Notes under the pieces: model-generated
Database searches by the model: none
What the model was told of the DNA's origin: nothing
Seen by the model: the letters and a program-made list of their open reading frames with translations, nothing else
Part shown: in pieces, positions 1-6,823 of the stretch
Position numbering within the stretch: the stretch's first letter is position 1
Layout of the letters: each line of letters begins with the position of its first letter
Source: Tannerellaceae bacterium
GTDB taxonomy: Bacteria > Bacteroidota > Bacteroidia > Bacteroidales > Tannerellaceae
Reading direction: 5' to 3'
Length of the DNA stretch: 7,066 bases
Assembly: GCA_031267775.1 (NCBI GenBank)
Contig: JAIRYL010000096.1
Span: forward strand, 1 to 7,066
Position numbers and translations under genes: made by a program

Positions 1-37
1 GATAAAGTAAAATATAATCAAGTACGTTCTAAATTAA

Positions 38-54
38 ATAAAACCTAATTTTAT
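38..54. promoter_or_regulatory. A/T-rich inverted repeat just before xylB (possible operator)
   Basis: The 59 bases before xylB are very A/T-rich and contain no gene and no Shine-Dalgarno sequence. They hold a 6-base inverted repeat, ATAAAA then 5 bases then TTTTAT, ending 5 bases before the ATG. A TAATTTTA stretch (46-53) is one base off the Bacteroidetes -7 consensus, but it is too close to the start codon to be a convincing promoter. The inverted repeat could be part of a xylose-responsive operator, but in such A/T-rich DNA it could easily arise by chance. The true promoter is probably partly outside the window. Confidence 0.22.
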
Positions 55-59
55 CTACA

Positions 60-1550
60 ATGTATCTATTAGGATGTGATATAGGAAGCTCGTCGGTGAA
101 AGCTTCTATTATAGATCAGCAAACCGGTATAACAGTCAGTTCGGATTATTATCCGAAAGAAGAAGCCCCGATAAAAGCCGTTAAGCCGGGTTGGGCGGAA
201 CAGAATCCCGAAGACTGGTGGAGTTATCTTAAACTGGCAATAAAAGGAGCTATCAGGAAAGCTACTATTCAGGGAGAGGACATTAAAGCTATTGGTATTT
301 CGTACCAAATGCACAGTTTAGTATTGGTGGACAAAAACAGGGAAGTATTGCGTCCGTCTATAATCTGGTGCGACAGCCGCGCCGTTCCGTATGGCGACAG
401 GGCATTCCTTTCTATTGGCAGGGAGAAATGTTTGTCTCATCTCTTAAATTCTCCGGGAAATTTTACGGCGGCTAAGCTGGCCTGGGTGAAAGAAAACGAA
501 CCGCAACTGTTTGAATCGGTTTATAAATTCATGCTTCCCGGCGATTATATTGCCATGCGTATGACCGGCGATATTGTAACGACTATATCGGGTTTGTCGG
601 AAGGTATATTCTGGGATTTTAAAGCGAATCGGGTATCTGAGGATATGTTGAAGTATTTTGGATTTGCCGGCGATATTGTCCCGGCCGTTTGTCCCACCTT
701 TGGCGAACAGGGAGAGTTGCTGGAATCCGTTGCTGCCGAATTAGGTATGAAAAAAGGAACGCCCGTGACGTATCGCGCCGGAGACCAGCCCAATAACGCT
801 TTGTCGCTGAATGTATTAAACCCCGGAGAAATTGCCGCTACAGCCGGAACGTCGGGGGTAGTATACGGCGTAAACGATAAGGCTAATTATGATTTGTACT
901 CGCGCGTCAATACGTTTGCGCATGTAAATTATACGGAAAAACAACCGCGCCTGGGCGTATTGCTCTGTATCAATGGAGTTGGTATCCTTAATTCGTGGAT
1001 AAAGCGTAACGTAGCTCCCGAAGGTATCAGCTATAGCGAATTGAATGATGTTGCAGCTAAAATACCGATTGGCTCCGAAGGACTTTCTATCTTACCATTT
1101 GGTAACGGCGCGGAACGTATGTTGAAAAATAAAGAGATAGCGTGTTCTTTGTATGGATTGAATTTTAACATCCATAATCAAAAACATCTGGCACGCGCAG
1201 CCCAGGAGGGAATTGTTTTTTCATTTAAGTATGGCATGGATATCATGAATGAAATGGGTATTGGTATAGATATTATCCGCGCCGGTAATGCAAATATGTT
1301 TTTGAGTCCGATATTCAGGGAAACATTAGCCGGTATAACCGGAGCCGTTATTGAATTATATGATACGAATGGAGCTGTTGGCGCGGCTAAAGGCGCCGGT
1401 ATTGGCGCCGGTATTTATCAATCGCCCCGGGAAGCATTCCAGTCGTTAAAGAAAATAGATGCGATAGAACCGGATGGATGTAAAGCCGGTACATATTGTG
1501 AAGCATATCAAATGTGGAAAGAACGTTTGGAATTACTAATTAGCGAATAA
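60..1550 (+). CDS. xylB: Xylulokinase (FGGY family carbohydrate kinase)
   Basis: Cytoplasmic kinase that phosphorylates D-xylulose with ATP to D-xylulose 5-phosphate, the step that commits xylose to the pentose phosphate pathway. The 496-residue protein matches the family length (E. coli XylB is 484). The N-terminal FGGY domain opens with a phosphate-binding loop, GCDIGSSSVK, including Asp7. It continues with YQMHSLVLVD (82-91), equivalent to the substrate-contacting Met-His of XylB, and IIWCDSRA (101-108). NFTAAKLAWVKEN (134-146) is close to the first FGGY signature. The catalytic base is probably Asp242 in AGDQPNN, followed by the glycine-rich ATP loop ATAGTSGVVYG (260-270) of the C-terminal domain. 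The C-terminus has the usual Gly/Ala-rich helix (GAVGAAKGAGIGAG). The ATG is the only sensible start and has an A-rich leader. First gene of the xyl operon, 42 bases ahead of xylA. The xylA neighbour favours xylulose over other FGGY substrates such as gluconate or ribulose. Confidence 0.96.
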   Translation: MYLLGCDIGSSSVKASIIDQQTGITVSSDYYPKEEAPIKAVKPGWAEQNPEDWWSYLKLAIKGAIRKATIQGEDIKAIGISYQMHSLVLVDKNREVLRPSIIWCDSRAVPYGDRAFLSIGREKCLSHLLNSPGNFTAAKLAWVKENEPQLFESVYKFMLPGDYIAMRMTGDIVTTISGLSEGIFWDFKANRVSEDMLKYFGFAGDIVPAVCPTFGEQGELLESVAAELGMKKGTPVTYRAGDQPNNALSLNVLNPGEIAATAGTSGVVYGVNDKANYDLYSRVNTFAHVNYTEKQPRLGVLLCINGVGILNSWIKRNVAPEGISYSELNDVAAKIPIGSEGLSILPFGNGAERMLKNKEIACSLYGLNFNIHNQKHLARAAQEGIVFSFKYGMDIMNEMGIGIDIIRAGNANMFLSPIFRETLAGITGAVIELYDTNGAVGAAKGAGIGAGIYQSPREAFQSLKKIDAIEPDGCKAGTYCEAYQMWKERLELLISE

Positions 1551-1592
1551 ATAACTGATAATTACAAGTAACAATTAACAAACAATTAAATC

Positions 1593-2921
1593 ATGAGTTT
1601 TTACAAAGGAGAAAAAGAATTCTTTCCGGGCATAGGAAAGATCCGGTTTGAAGGACGGGAATCGAAAAATCCGTTAGCTTTTCATTATTATGATGAAAAC
1701 AGAGTAATAATGGGCAAAACGCTCAAAGATCATCTTCGCTTTGCCATGGCTTACTGGCATACTTTATGCGCCGAGGGAGGAGATCCTTTTGGAGGAGGAA
1801 CGAAAACATTTCCCTGGAATAATTCGGCAGACCCGTTGGTACGCGCGAGATATAAAATGGACGCCGCTTTTGAGTTTCTTACAAAATGTAATATTCCTTA
1901 TTATTGTTTTCATGACGTGGACGTTGTAGACGAAGGCCCGTCGTTGGCCGAATTTGAAAAACGTTTGTTTACAATGGTAGATTATGCCAAAGGACTTCAG
2001 AAAGAGACGGGTAAAAAATTGCTGTGGGGCACGGCTAATGTTTTTGGAAATACACGGTATATGAACGGAGCCGCTACGAATCCTTACTTTGGCTCTGTGG
2101 CATGCGCCGGAACGCAAATCAAGAACGCTATCGACGCTACCATTGCATTAGGCGGCGAGAACTATGTGTTTTGGGGAGGCAGGGAAGGCTATATGAGCCT
2201 GCTTAATACCCACATGAAACGCGAGAAAGATCATTTGGCCATGATGCTGACCATGGCTCGCGATTATGCGCGCAAGAATGGTTTTAAGGGTACTTTCCTT
2301 ATCGAGCCGAAACCCATGGAACCAACCAAACATCAGTATGACGTGGATACGGAAACAGTTATCGGTTTCCTTCGTCATTATGGACTGGATAAAGATTTTG
2401 CTTTAAATATTGAAGTAAATCATGCTACGCTGGCCGGCCATACGTTTGAACACGAATTGCAGGCCGCCGCAGACGCCGGTATGCTCTGCAGTATAGACGC
2501 TAATCGCGGAGACTACCAGAATGGCTGGGATACCGATCAGTTCCCGATGGATCTGTTTGAGCTTGCCCAGGCCTGGCTGGTGATTCTTGACAATGGAGGA
2601 TTAACGACGGGAGGGACAAACTTTGACGCTAAAACCCGTCGTAATTCAACGGATCTGGTAGATATCTTTATCGCTCATATCGGCGGCATGGATACTTTTG
2701 CCCGCGCTTTACTGGTGGCAGCCGATATCCTTGAAAATTCGGATTACAGGAAAATGCGTAAAGAACGTTATGCAAGCTTTGACTGCGGCGATGGAAAAGC
2801 GTTTGAAGAAGGAAAACTAACGCTTGAAGATTTGCGTACTATCGCTTTCCGCGATGGAGAACCTGCACAAATCAGCGGAAAACAGGAGTTGTATGAAATG
2901 ATAATAAATAATTACATCTAA
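1593..2921 (+). CDS. xylA: Xylose isomerase (class II)
   Basis: Cytoplasmic TIM-barrel enzyme that interconverts D-xylose and D-xylulose using two divalent metal ions. At 442 residues it has the class II length (E. coli 440), with the N-terminal extension that separates class II from the shorter actinobacterial class I. Every expected active-site residue is present, each shifted +6 from the E. coli numbering: His107 and Asp110 in CFHDVDV, Glu238 and Lys240 in LIEPK, Glu274 and His277 in NIEVNH, Asp302 in SIDANRGD, Asp313 and Asp315 in GWDTDQFP, and Asp345 in GGTNFDAK. The ATG follows an A/T-rich 42-base spacer (1551-1592) that has no terminator and no Shine-Dalgarno sequence, so it is very likely cotranscribed with xylB. 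The product is the substrate of XylB. Downstream lies an 84-base GC-rich palindromic spacer before the transporter gene. No truncation or missing residue is seen. Confidence 0.98.
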   Translation: MSFYKGEKEFFPGIGKIRFEGRESKNPLAFHYYDENRVIMGKTLKDHLRFAMAYWHTLCAEGGDPFGGGTKTFPWNNSADPLVRARYKMDAAFEFLTKCNIPYYCFHDVDVVDEGPSLAEFEKRLFTMVDYAKGLQKETGKKLLWGTANVFGNTRYMNGAATNPYFGSVACAGTQIKNAIDATIALGGENYVFWGGREGYMSLLNTHMKREKDHLAMMLTMARDYARKNGFKGTFLIEPKPMEPTKHQYDVDTETVIGFLRHYGLDKDFALNIEVNHATLAGHTFEHELQAAADAGMLCSIDANRGDYQNGWDTDQFPMDLFELAQAWLVILDNGGLTTGGTNFDAKTRRNSTDLVDIFIAHIGGMDTFARALLVAADILENSDYRKMRKERYASFDCGDGKAFEEGKLTLEDLRTIAFRDGEPAQISGKQELYEMIINNYI

Positions 2922-3005
2922 TTTGAGCGGGCAGTGGGCAAGCAACGGCTGGGCGCTCCTGCGTTTCAACCGTCGCGCCTGCCAACTGTCGCTTATCAAC
3001 TATTT
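2922..3005. repeat. GC-rich imperfect palindrome with degenerate heptamers between xylA and xylE
   Basis: This 84-base spacer is clearly richer in G+C than the leaders of the neighbouring genes. CAGTGGGCA (2932-2940) is the reverse complement of TGCCAACTG (2980-2988) with one mismatch. Further in, ACGGCTG (about 2945-2951) can pair with CAACCGT, also with one mismatch. The right side reads as three 7-base units (2983-3003): CAACTGT, CGCTTAT, CAACTAT. The structure would form a long imperfect hairpin in the operon mRNA. It has no U-tract, so it does not look like an intrinsic terminator. It may be an mRNA-stabilising or processing structure, or simply a relic of an interspersed repeat. The reading frame of xylE is open across it from a GTG at 2934, but the composition argues against coding. 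Confidence 0.55.
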
Positions 3006-4397
3006 ATGGCGAATAAAAATTACAATTCCGGATACGTATTCGGGATAACGTTGGTGGCTACCATAGGCGGCTTACTTTTTGGATATGATACGGCCGTTAT
3101 TTCGGGGGCGGAGAAATCTATAGAGTCTTTTCTGATAAAACCATTGGGACTGAGCGATTTTATACACGGAGCAACCGTTTCCAGCGCGCTGATCGGCTGT
3201 ATAATCGGGGGAGCGCTGTCGGGTTTCTTTTCTTCCCGTTTAGGACGTAAACAATCGCTCCTGCTGGCGGCTTGTTTGTTTTTTCTTTCGGCGTTGGGTT
3301 CGGGCTATCCTGAAGCATTCTTTTTTAATCAGGGCGAATCGTCTTTTGGATTATTAATCGTTTTTAATCTATACCGTATTTTAGGCGGGATAGGCGTTGG
3401 CCTGGCGTCGGCTGTTTGTCCGATGTATATAGGCGAAATAGCGCCGACGGAAATAAGGGGGCGTTTGGTATCTTTCAACCAATTTGCTATCATTTTTGGC
3501 ATGCTGGTGGTTTATTTTGTGAATTGGGGGATAGCGAACGGACAAACCATTGACTGGATAAATACGGTGGGCTGGCGTTATATGTTTGCCTCCGAAGCGA
3601 TACCTGCCGCCCTGTTTGGGGTATTGGTATTTTTTGTTCCCGAAACGCCGCGTTACCTGGCTCTTATTTACGAAGATGAGAAGGCGCTGAGCGTTTTGGA
3701 AAAGATAAACGGCTCAAAAGAAAAAGCGCAAGCCATACTGAGCGAAATAAAAGCCACCGTAAACGAATCGGTAAAAGGCAAATTATGTTCGTATGGAGTA
3801 ACGGTTATCGTTATTGGTATTTTGTTATCCGTTTTTCAGCAATTTGTAGGTATTAATGTGGCGCTTTATTATGCGCCCCGTATTTTTGAAAGTATGGGAG
3901 CAGCCAAGGATGCGTCTATGCTGCAAACTATCGTAATGGGACTGGTGAATGTAATCTTTACGGTTGTGGCCATATTAACGGTAGATAAATGGGGGCGTAA
4001 GCCATTACTGATTGTTGGCTCTATCGGCATGTCTGTCGGCATGTTTGCCATTTCCATATTGGCGCTCTTAAATATAATCGGCGTCAGCACGCTTGTCTTT
4101 ATCATTATTTACACCGCTTCTTTTATGACGTCGTGGGGGCCTATATGCTGGGTTTTGATAGCCGAGATATTTCCTAATAAAATACGCGGACAGGCTGTAG
4201 CTATTGCCGTTGCGGCGCAATGGGCTGCCAATTACCTGATTTCGTCAACTTATCCGCCCATGATGAATTATAGCGGGGCTTTGACGTATGGCTTTTATGG
4301 ATTAATGGCTGTTCTTTCGGCTATATTCGTTTGGAAAATGATTCCGGAAACCAAAGGAAAATCGTTGGAAGAAATGGAGCAGTACTGGAAAAAGTAA
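3006..4397 (+). CDS. xylE: D-xylose:H+ symporter (MFS sugar porter family)
   Basis: Inner-membrane transporter of the Major Facilitator Superfamily that imports D-xylose with a proton. The 463-residue protein closely resembles E. coli XylE (491) with shorter loops and tail; 12 membrane helices are expected. Family motifs in order: GGLLFGYDTAVISG (21-34, helix 1), SRLGRK (77-82), PMYIGEIAPTEIRGRL (139-154), VPETPRYL (211-218), FQQFVGIN (277-284), VDKWGRKPL (326-334) and PETKGKSLEE (447-456). Residues known in XylE for proton coupling (Asp28, Arg124, Glu197) and sugar binding (Gln159, Gln278, Gln279, Asn284, Trp382, Gln405, Trp406) are all present, so xylose/H+ symport is a strong inference. 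I chose ATG 3006 because the homology begins at MANKNYNSGYVF, matching the E. coli N-terminus. A GTG at 2934 would add 24 unrelated residues encoded by the GC-rich spacer. Last gene of the xyl operon; symbols xylT or xylP are also used. Confidence 0.93.
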   Translation: MANKNYNSGYVFGITLVATIGGLLFGYDTAVISGAEKSIESFLIKPLGLSDFIHGATVSSALIGCIIGGALSGFFSSRLGRKQSLLLAACLFFLSALGSGYPEAFFFNQGESSFGLLIVFNLYRILGGIGVGLASAVCPMYIGEIAPTEIRGRLVSFNQFAIIFGMLVVYFVNWGIANGQTIDWINTVGWRYMFASEAIPAALFGVLVFFVPETPRYLALIYEDEKALSVLEKINGSKEKAQAILSEIKATVNESVKGKLCSYGVTVIVIGILLSVFQQFVGINVALYYAPRIFESMGAAKDASMLQTIVMGLVNVIFTVVAILTVDKWGRKPLLIVGSIGMSVGMFAISILALLNIIGVSTLVFIIIYTASFMTSWGPICWVLIAEIFPNKIRGQAVAIAVAAQWAANYLISSTYPPMMNYSGALTYGFYGLMAVLSAIFVWKMIPETKGKSLEEMEQYWKK

Positions 4398-4422
4398 CGA
4401 GAGGGCGCTAATTTGTTCGTTG

Positions 4423-4456
4423 CTTGCAAGGTTATTTTAGTAAAAATATAACTTTG
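4423..4456 (+). promoter_or_regulatory. Probable Bacteroidetes-type promoter of panB
   Basis: TAACTTTG at 4449-4456 is an exact match to the Bacteroidetes -7 consensus TAnnTTTG and lies 27 bases before the panB ATG. About 22 bases upstream is CTTG (4423-4426), a 3-of-4 match to the -33 element TTTG. This would give a short leader of roughly 20 bases. The gap 4398-4483 contains no obvious intrinsic terminator for the xyl operon, so some read-through into panB remains possible. Confidence 0.6.
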
Positions 4457-4483
4457 CAGCCTGTAACAATAAAAAATTATATT

Positions 4484-5308
4484 ATGTCGGTAGCAAAACG
4501 CGATTCGGGAAACAGAAAGGTCACCACCCATCGTCTGATAGAGATGAAACAGCGTGGCGAAAAAATATCCATGCTTACTGCGTATGATTATTCGATGGCA
4601 AAGCTGATCGATCAGGCAGGTATGGACGTAATTTTAGTGGGCGATTCGGCTTCAAATGTGATGGCGGGAAACGTAACGACGCTTCCTATTACGTTAGACC
4701 AGATGATTTATCATGGCAAGTCTGTAATGAAAGCCGTTAGCCGAGCCCTTGTTATTGTTGATTTGCCATTTGGCGCTTATCAGGGCAACTCAAGGGAAGC
4801 CGTTTCTTCGGCCATACGCGTCATGAAGGAAACGCATGCCGACTGTATCAAGGTAGAAGGAGGCGCTGAAATACAAGAATCGGTCGTGCGTATTTTATCG
4901 ACAGGTATTCCCGTTATGGGGCATTTGGGATTAACGCCTCAGTCTATTAATAAATTCGGCACGTATGCCGTACGCGCCCGCGAAGAAGTGGAGGCGAAAA
5001 AGCTGATAGACGACGCTCATTTGCTGGAAGAATTAGGTTGCTTTTCGCTCATACTGGAAAAAATACCCGCCAGGCTGGCGACGCAGGTAGCGTCTGAACT
5101 AAAGATTCCCGTTATTGGAATAGGCGCCGGCGCCGGGGTGGACGGGCAGGTTTTGGTAATGCATGATATGCTGGGGATAACCGAAGATTTTTCGCCTCGC
5201 TTTTTACGCCGTTACGCTAATCTTAAAGAAGTGATAACAAAAGCCGTACAAACATACGTTGAAGATATAAAACGGCAAGATTTCCCGAATGAAAGCGAAC
5301 AATATTAG
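4484..5308 (+). CDS. panB: 3-methyl-2-oxobutanoate hydroxymethyltransferase (ketopantoate hydroxymethyltransferase)
   Basis: Transfers a hydroxymethyl group from 5,10-methylenetetrahydrofolate to 2-oxoisovalerate, giving ketopantoate, the first committed step of pantothenate and CoA synthesis; cytoplasmic. The protein is 274 residues (E. coli PanB 264) and forms a TIM barrel of the phosphoenolpyruvate/pyruvate superfamily. Mg2+ and substrate residues are visible: Asp54 in LVGDS, Asp93 in VDLPF, Lys123 and Glu125 in IKVEGG, and the catalytic Glu192 in LILEKIP. GHLGLTPQS (146-154) and the highly conserved IPVIGIGAGAGVDGQVLVMHD are also present. I chose ATG 4484 because homology begins shortly after it and the -7 box lies just upstream. 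A TTG at 4424 would place the promoter inside the gene. It follows the xyl operon on the same strand but is functionally unrelated. No panC or panD is in the window. Transcription probably ends at the palindrome after 5308. Confidence 0.97.
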   Translation: MSVAKRDSGNRKVTTHRLIEMKQRGEKISMLTAYDYSMAKLIDQAGMDVILVGDSASNVMAGNVTTLPITLDQMIYHGKSVMKAVSRALVIVDLPFGAYQGNSREAVSSAIRVMKETHADCIKVEGGAEIQESVVRILSTGIPVMGHLGLTPQSINKFGTYAVRAREEVEAKKLIDDAHLLEELGCFSLILEKIPARLATQVASELKIPVIGIGAGAGVDGQVLVMHDMLGITEDFSPRFLRRYANLKEVITKAVQTYVEDIKRQDFPNESEQY

Positions 5309-5310
5309 TT

Positions 5311-5387
5311 ATTAGTTGAAAATTGAAAGTTGAAAGTTGAAAACGGTTTGTTTCTAACCGTTTTCAACTTTTAATTTTTCAACTAAT
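5311..5387. terminator. Bidirectional intrinsic terminator shared by panB and kbl
   Basis: A perfect 16-base stem (5333-5348 with 5356-5371) encloses a 7-base loop (5349-5355). An outer perfect 12-base pair of arms (5311-5322 with 5376-5387) extends the palindrome. T-rich stretches follow the stem in both directions, TTTTAATTTTT (5369-5379) for panB and the complement of the GAAA-rich side for kbl. The position between two convergent genes fits a terminator that works both ways. The outer right arm contains the kbl stop codon (5383-5385). Confidence 0.85.
5316..5343. repeat. Four tandem 7-base repeats (TTGAAAR) in the terminator arm
   Basis: Four consecutive heptamers are present: TTGAAAA, TTGAAAG, TTGAAAG, TTGAAAA. 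Degenerate inverted copies (TTTTCAA, CTTTTAA, TTTTTCAA) occupy 5361-5382 and form the other half of the palindrome. I recall similar TTGAAAG-type runs between genes in other Bacteroidales genomes, but cannot verify that here. Confidence 0.8.
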
Positions 5388-6573
5388 TAATTACCCGCAA
5401 TTCTTTTCCTACTTTATTAAAAGCTTCCATTGCTTTGTCAAGATGTTCTTTCTCGTGTCCGGCGGATAATTGTACGCGGATGCGAGCCTGTTCTTTTGGA
5501 ACTACCGGATAGTAGAAACCGGTTACAAAAATACCTTCTTCCTGCATGCGGGCGGCAAAATGCTGCGACAGTTTGGCGTCGTACAGCATAACGGCGCAAA
5601 TGGCAGACTGCGTGGGCTTGATATCAAAGCCGGCCGCCATCATTTGGCGGCAAAAATAAGTTACGTTGTTTATTAATTTTGTATGGAGTTCGTTGCTTTC
5701 TTCCAGCATCTTAAACACCTCCAGGCTGGCCCCCGCGATAGAAGGCGCTAATGAATTGGAGAAGAGGTAAGGGCGCGAACGCTGGCGCAACAGATCAATT
5801 ATTTCTTTCCTGCCGGCAGTAAATCCACCCATAGCGCCGCCAAACGCTTTGCCCAGCGTGCCGGTAAAAATATCTATTTTGCCATAACAGTCAAACTGTT
5901 CGGCCACGCCATGTCCGGTAGGGCCAACCACCCCTGCCGAGTGCGATTCGTCTACCATTACCAGTGCGTCGTATTTTTCGGCCAGCCGGCATATTTTATC
6001 CACAGGAGCTACGTTGCCGTCCATAGAAAATACCCCGTCTGTAGCGATGATGCGGAAGCGCTGCGCCTGAGCTTCCTGCAGGCAACGTTGCAGATGGTCC
6101 ATGTCTGCGTTGGCATAACGGTATCGTTTGGCTTTGCATAAACGCACGCCGTCGATAATAGAAGCATGGTTTAGCGCATCCGAAATAATAGCGTCTTCTT
6201 CCGTAAGCAGCGGCTCGAATAATCCGCCATTGGCGTCGAAGCAAGCCGCATACAAAATGGCGTCTTCCGTTTGAAAATACCGGGCGATAGCCGCCTCCAG
6301 TTTTTTGTGTAAATCCTGCGTTCCGCAGATAAAACGCACAGACGACATGCCATATCCATGCGTATCCATCGCCTCTTTAGCCGCCTTTATAAGGCGCCGG
6401 TTGTCCGACAATCCTAAATAATTATTGGCGCAGAAGTTTATTACGCCGCTTCCGGCATTTACCTGAATGTCTGCCCGTTGCGGCGTAGTGATAATACGCT
6501 CGTTCTTATACAGGCCGGCCGCTTTGATATCGTCCAGCTCTTTTGCCAGGAAGTCTTTTAAGTTTCCGTACAT
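5383..6573 (-). CDS. kbl: Glycine C-acetyltransferase (2-amino-3-ketobutyrate CoA ligase)
   Basis: PLP-dependent cytoplasmic enzyme of the alpha-oxoamine synthase family. It cleaves 2-amino-3-oxobutyrate, the product of threonine dehydrogenase, with CoA to glycine and acetyl-CoA, or runs in reverse. The 396-residue protein matches E. coli Kbl (398). Visible motifs are FCANNYLGLSDNRRLI (47-62), GYGMSSVRFICGT (73-85), the ring-stacking His136 in ALNHASIIDG, FSMDGNVAP (182-190), the PLP-binding Asp208 and His211 in VDESHSAG, and the Schiff-base Lys242 in TLGKAFGG. Sister enzymes (8-amino-7-oxononanoate synthase, serine palmitoyltransferase, 5-aminolevulinate synthase) share the fold. The N-terminal LAKELDDIKAAGLYKNERI region and the SSVRFICGT motif favour Kbl. 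The ATG has an A-rich leader with no Shine-Dalgarno sequence. It is transcribed alone, convergent to panB. No threonine dehydrogenase gene lies beside it in this window. Confidence 0.96.
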   Translation of the reverse strand: MYGNLKDFLAKELDDIKAAGLYKNERIITTPQRADIQVNAGSGVINFCANNYLGLSDNRRLIKAAKEAMDTHGYGMSSVRFICGTQDLHKKLEAAIARYFQTEDAILYAACFDANGGLFEPLLTEEDAIISDALNHASIIDGVRLCKAKRYRYANADMDHLQRCLQEAQAQRFRIIATDGVFSMDGNVAPVDKICRLAEKYDALVMVDESHSAGVVGPTGHGVAEQFDCYGKIDIFTGTLGKAFGGAMGGFTAGRKEIIDLLRQRSRPYLFSNSLAPSIAGASLEVFKMLEESNELHTKLINNVTYFCRQMMAAGFDIKPTQSAICAVMLYDAKLSQHFAARMQEEGIFVTGFYYPVVPKEQARIRVQLSAGHEKEHLDKAMEAFNKVGKELRVIN

Positions 6574-6605
6574 ACTTTTGTTTTTTGTTTGTTTATATTA
6601 CGATA

Positions 6606-6637
6606 CAAAGGTTATTATTTTTTTCGGAATTTACAGG
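6606..6637 (-). promoter_or_regulatory. Probable kbl promoter
   Basis: On the minus strand, AACCTTTG (6613-6606) matches 7 of 8 positions of the Bacteroidetes -7 box TAnnTTTG. It can also be read as TAACCTTTG with one extra base. It lies 32 bases before the kbl ATG. A weak -33 candidate, CCTG (6637-6634), sits 20 bases further upstream. The leader between box and start is A/T-rich. Confidence 0.45.
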
Positions 6638-6663
6638 CATTGTTCCGGCGCTTTGCGGGGTAT

Positions 6664-6819
6664 TTACTGAATGGAGAACTTACTGAATGGAGAATGGAAA
6701 ATGGAAAATGAAAACAAATCGAACGAAAAAAGGCACGGCAAGCATTCTCCCCATGCAAGAAGCCTCTGATACATTTGCTAATTCTCCCTTCTGCTTTTTT
6801 TAATTCTCCCTTCTCCATT
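6664..6819. repeat. Heptamer-repeat element with inverted ends
   Basis: The left side has a 15-base direct repeat, TTACTGAATGGAGAA, at 6664-6678 and 6680-6694. This runs into four tandem 7-base units (6687-6714): ATGGAGA, ATGGAAA, ATGGAAA, ATGAAAA. The right side has a 14-base direct repeat, TAATTCTCCCTTCT, at 6779-6792 and 6801-6814. It ends in TTCTCCATT (6811-6819), the exact reverse complement of AATGGAGAA (6670-6678 and 6686-6694). About 64 bases of non-repeated sequence separate the two sides. There is no transposase and no sign of coding, so this is an intergenic repeat of unknown role. Confidence 0.7.
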
Positions 6820-6823
6820 TAAT

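Noticed and set aside
1764..2378. Antisense open frames within xylA
   Set aside because: They lie opposite a fully conserved xylose isomerase and encode peptides without family resemblance; they are by-products of xylA codon use.
2934..3005. N-terminal extension of the xylose transporter from a GTG at 2934
   Set aside because: The 24 extra residues have no transporter character, are encoded by the GC-rich palindromic spacer, and homology to XylE begins exactly at ATG 3006.
4424..4483. Upstream TTG start for panB
   Set aside because: It would put the consensus -7 box (4449-4456) inside the gene and add 20 residues not found in PanB proteins; ATG 4484 fits family length.
4398..4483. Intrinsic terminator for the xyl operon
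   Set aside because: Only a short CTTGCAAG palindrome is present, with no stable stem followed by a T-tract, so a terminator cannot be supported.
5996..6359. Small open frames overlapping kbl in other frames, as a possible frameshifted gene
   Set aside because: The kbl frame is intact from start to stop with all catalytic motifs; the overlapping frames are shadows with unnatural composition.
6615..6818. Minus-strand open frame of 67 codons upstream of kbl
   Set aside because: It spans the heptamer element and the kbl promoter, encodes a low-complexity Lys/Phe/Arg-rich peptide, and has no recognisable domain.
6664..6819. Insertion sequence or MITE with terminal inverted repeats
   Set aside because: The 9-base inverted ends are explained by heptamer repeats; there is no transposase, no clear target duplication, and the ends are low-complexity.
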